Positions 7,201 to 8,252 of a stretch of 8,252 nucleotides of DNA are shown one piece after another (within the stretch, counting starts at the first letter, position 1; the number at the start of each line of letters is the position of its first letter). This DNA comes from Planctomycetota bacterium (GTDB lineage Bacteria; Planctomycetota; GCA-002687715; DRQF01), in the NCBI GenBank assembly GCA_015485455.1, contig WFTN01000015.1, positions 1 through 8,252 of the forward strand, written 5' to 3'. The translations under genes were made by a program, and so were the position numbers. A model generated the notes under the pieces. That model saw only the letters and a list, made by a program, of their open reading frames with translations, ran no database searches and was not told the DNA's origin.

Positions 7201-7211
7201 CCGGCGGTTAG
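7197..7211. repeat. Inverted repeat holding the stop codons of two convergent genes
   Basis: CTAACC (7197-7202) and GGTTAG (7206-7211) are perfect inverted copies around GGC. The left arm contains the TAA of the DUF2752 gene and the right arm the TAA of rsgA on the other strand. No T-run follows on either side, so it is a poor intrinsic terminator by itself. Confidence 0.6.
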
Positions 7212-8158
7212 AGATCCGATTCACTACGAACAGTCTCTAAGATTCGAAGATACGAATCGAAACGATAGGCATCGATTTTGTCATCGTCCACCGCTTGTTT
7301 CACAGCGCAACCAATTTCGTGATCATGAGTACATGTTCGAAACTTGCAGGTCGACAAATAGGGGCGAAATTCGACGAACTGCCGCCCCACCTCCCATGGC
7401 TCCAAATCGATCAATCCGAATTCACGGATGCCCGGGGTATCAACAACGTAGCCCCCTATTTCCAGAGGAATCAAACTTGCGTGGGTTGTGGTGTGGCGCC
7501 CTTTCCCCGTGGCGTTTGATACTTGCTTTGACGTCAAAGATAAATTCGGTTGAATACGGGTCAAAAGAGCCGACTTGCCAACGCCACTCATGCCTGAGAA
7601 CACAGAAATCCTATCGATGACGGCGGCAATAAGATCGTCGATGCCATGTCCGGAGATCGTGCTGGTCAAAAGCACACGATATCCCAGATCTCGGTAGAGA
7701 TTCGCAATGGGATCCAAGTCTGACAATTCGACCAAGAGATCCACTTTGTTGAGAACGATGAGCGGTTCGAAGCCACCATGTTCCGCGGCAACGAGCATGC
7801 GGTCCAAAAGCCGGGGGTTGAGCTGGGGATTGGCTACCGCCAAGACCATCACTGCCTGATCGATATTGGCAGCAATAATCTGCCGAGAACGACCACCAGC
7901 CTTCCTGCGGGCTAGGTATGTTTTCCGTTCCTTCACCTCAACAACAACGTGGGGTGGCGTCTTGAGCCTCTCAACTACAACTTGATCCCCTACTGCCACG
8001 GGCCTTGAGAATTCCTTTTCATCGCGAAACAGCAGTCCACGCATGCGGCATTTGTGGATCTGGCCATCCGCGTCCACTTGGCACATCCGTGAATCAACTC
8101 GGATGACGCGGCCAGTAAAATGTTGTTCAGACGAATCTGAGGTCTTTTTCTTTCCCAT
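7208..8158 (-). CDS. rsgA: Ribosome small-subunit-dependent GTPase A (RsgA/YjeQ)
   Basis: RsgA is a cytoplasmic circularly permuted GTPase that binds the immature 30S subunit late in assembly and uses GTP hydrolysis to release itself and other factors. Counting from the ATG at 8158 (316 residues): an OB-fold RNA-binding domain at about 14-84, then the motifs in permuted order, G4 NKVD (137-140), G5 region TSTISG (165-170), G1 SGVGKSAL (191-198), G2 region GKGRHTTTHA (218-227) and G3 DTPG (240-243). The zinc-binding knuckle follows, with C271, C276, H278 and C284 in the canonical spacing C-x4-C-x-H-x5-C. All key residues are present. An in-frame GTG at 8188 would add ten residues (MPPENGYGSA); neither start has a Shine-Dalgarno, and ATG is chosen because it gives the usual short basic lead (MGKKK). 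The frame is closed by a TAG upstream near 8233, so the gene is complete. Confidence 0.95.
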   Translation of the reverse strand: MGKKKTSDSSEQHFTGRVIRVDSRMCQVDADGQIHKCRMRGLLFRDEKEFSRPVAVGDQVVVERLKTPPHVVVEVKERKTYLARRKAGGRSRQIIAANIDQAVMVLAVANPQLNPRLLDRMLVAAEHGGFEPLIVLNKVDLLVELSDLDPIANLYRDLGYRVLLTSTISGHGIDDLIAAVIDRISVFSGMSGVGKSALLTRIQPNLSLTSKQVSNATGKGRHTTTHASLIPLEIGGYVVDTPGIREFGLIDLEPWEVGRQFVEFRPYLSTCKFRTCTHDHEIGCAVKQAVDDDKIDAYRFDSYLRILETVRSESDL

Positions 8159-8252
8159 AGCTGAACCATAGCCATTTTCAGGAGGCACAGCGAGGAAGGC
8201 TTGGCGACTTTCGACAGCTTTCTCCCCATGCTATCCTGAGTTCGCTGCAAAA
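8159..8252 (-). other. Upstream leader of rsgA, no gene seen
   Basis: These 94 bases should contain the 5' leader and perhaps the promoter of rsgA. A weak -10-like TAGCAT reads on the minus strand at 8233-8228, but its -35 partner is not convincing. Nothing else is evident up to the window edge. Confidence 0.3.

Overview
The window reads as ordinary chromosomal DNA, roughly half G+C, from a Gram-negative-type bacterium, most likely a planctomycete. That guess rests on gene style, not on a marker gene: a secreted protein with repeated 'DA...LxFS...DVF' units and a beta-rich C-terminal segment, a long membrane-anchored protein built of carboxypeptidase-regulatory-like beta domains, a DUF2752 protein, and several starts without a Shine-Dalgarno. 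No tRNA, rRNA, CRISPR array, insertion sequence or phage gene is visible.

Layout. (1) The left edge cuts into a plus-strand gene for a SurA/PrsA-type periplasmic chaperone and peptidyl-prolyl isomerase, which ends at 1452 and is followed by a strong intrinsic terminator (1496-1522). (2) A monocistronic gene for a secreted protein of unknown function (1733-2992) follows. (3) A gap of 322 bases (2993-3314) has no convincing gene. It holds a terminator-like hairpin (3213-3252), then a candidate promoter (3254-3282), then a ribosome binding site for the next gene. (4) Three plus-strand genes overlap by 4 bases each and probably form one translationally coupled operon (3315-7200): a 909-residue protein with nine Ig-like/CarboxypepD_reg-like repeats, a 246-residue membrane-anchored protein of unknown family, and a 140-residue DUF2752 membrane protein. 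(5) On the minus strand, rsgA (8158-7208), a ribosome-assembly GTPase, converges on the operon. The two stop codons are 7 bases apart and lie in the two arms of one small inverted repeat.

How the genes may work together. Four of the five products are predicted to act in or beyond the inner membrane: a folding factor, a secreted protein, and three linked envelope proteins of which two are short and poorly characterised. The coupled three-gene operon is the least explained part and the best candidate for an undescribed envelope module. Nothing in the sequence proves a shared function, and rsgA is an unrelated housekeeping neighbour.
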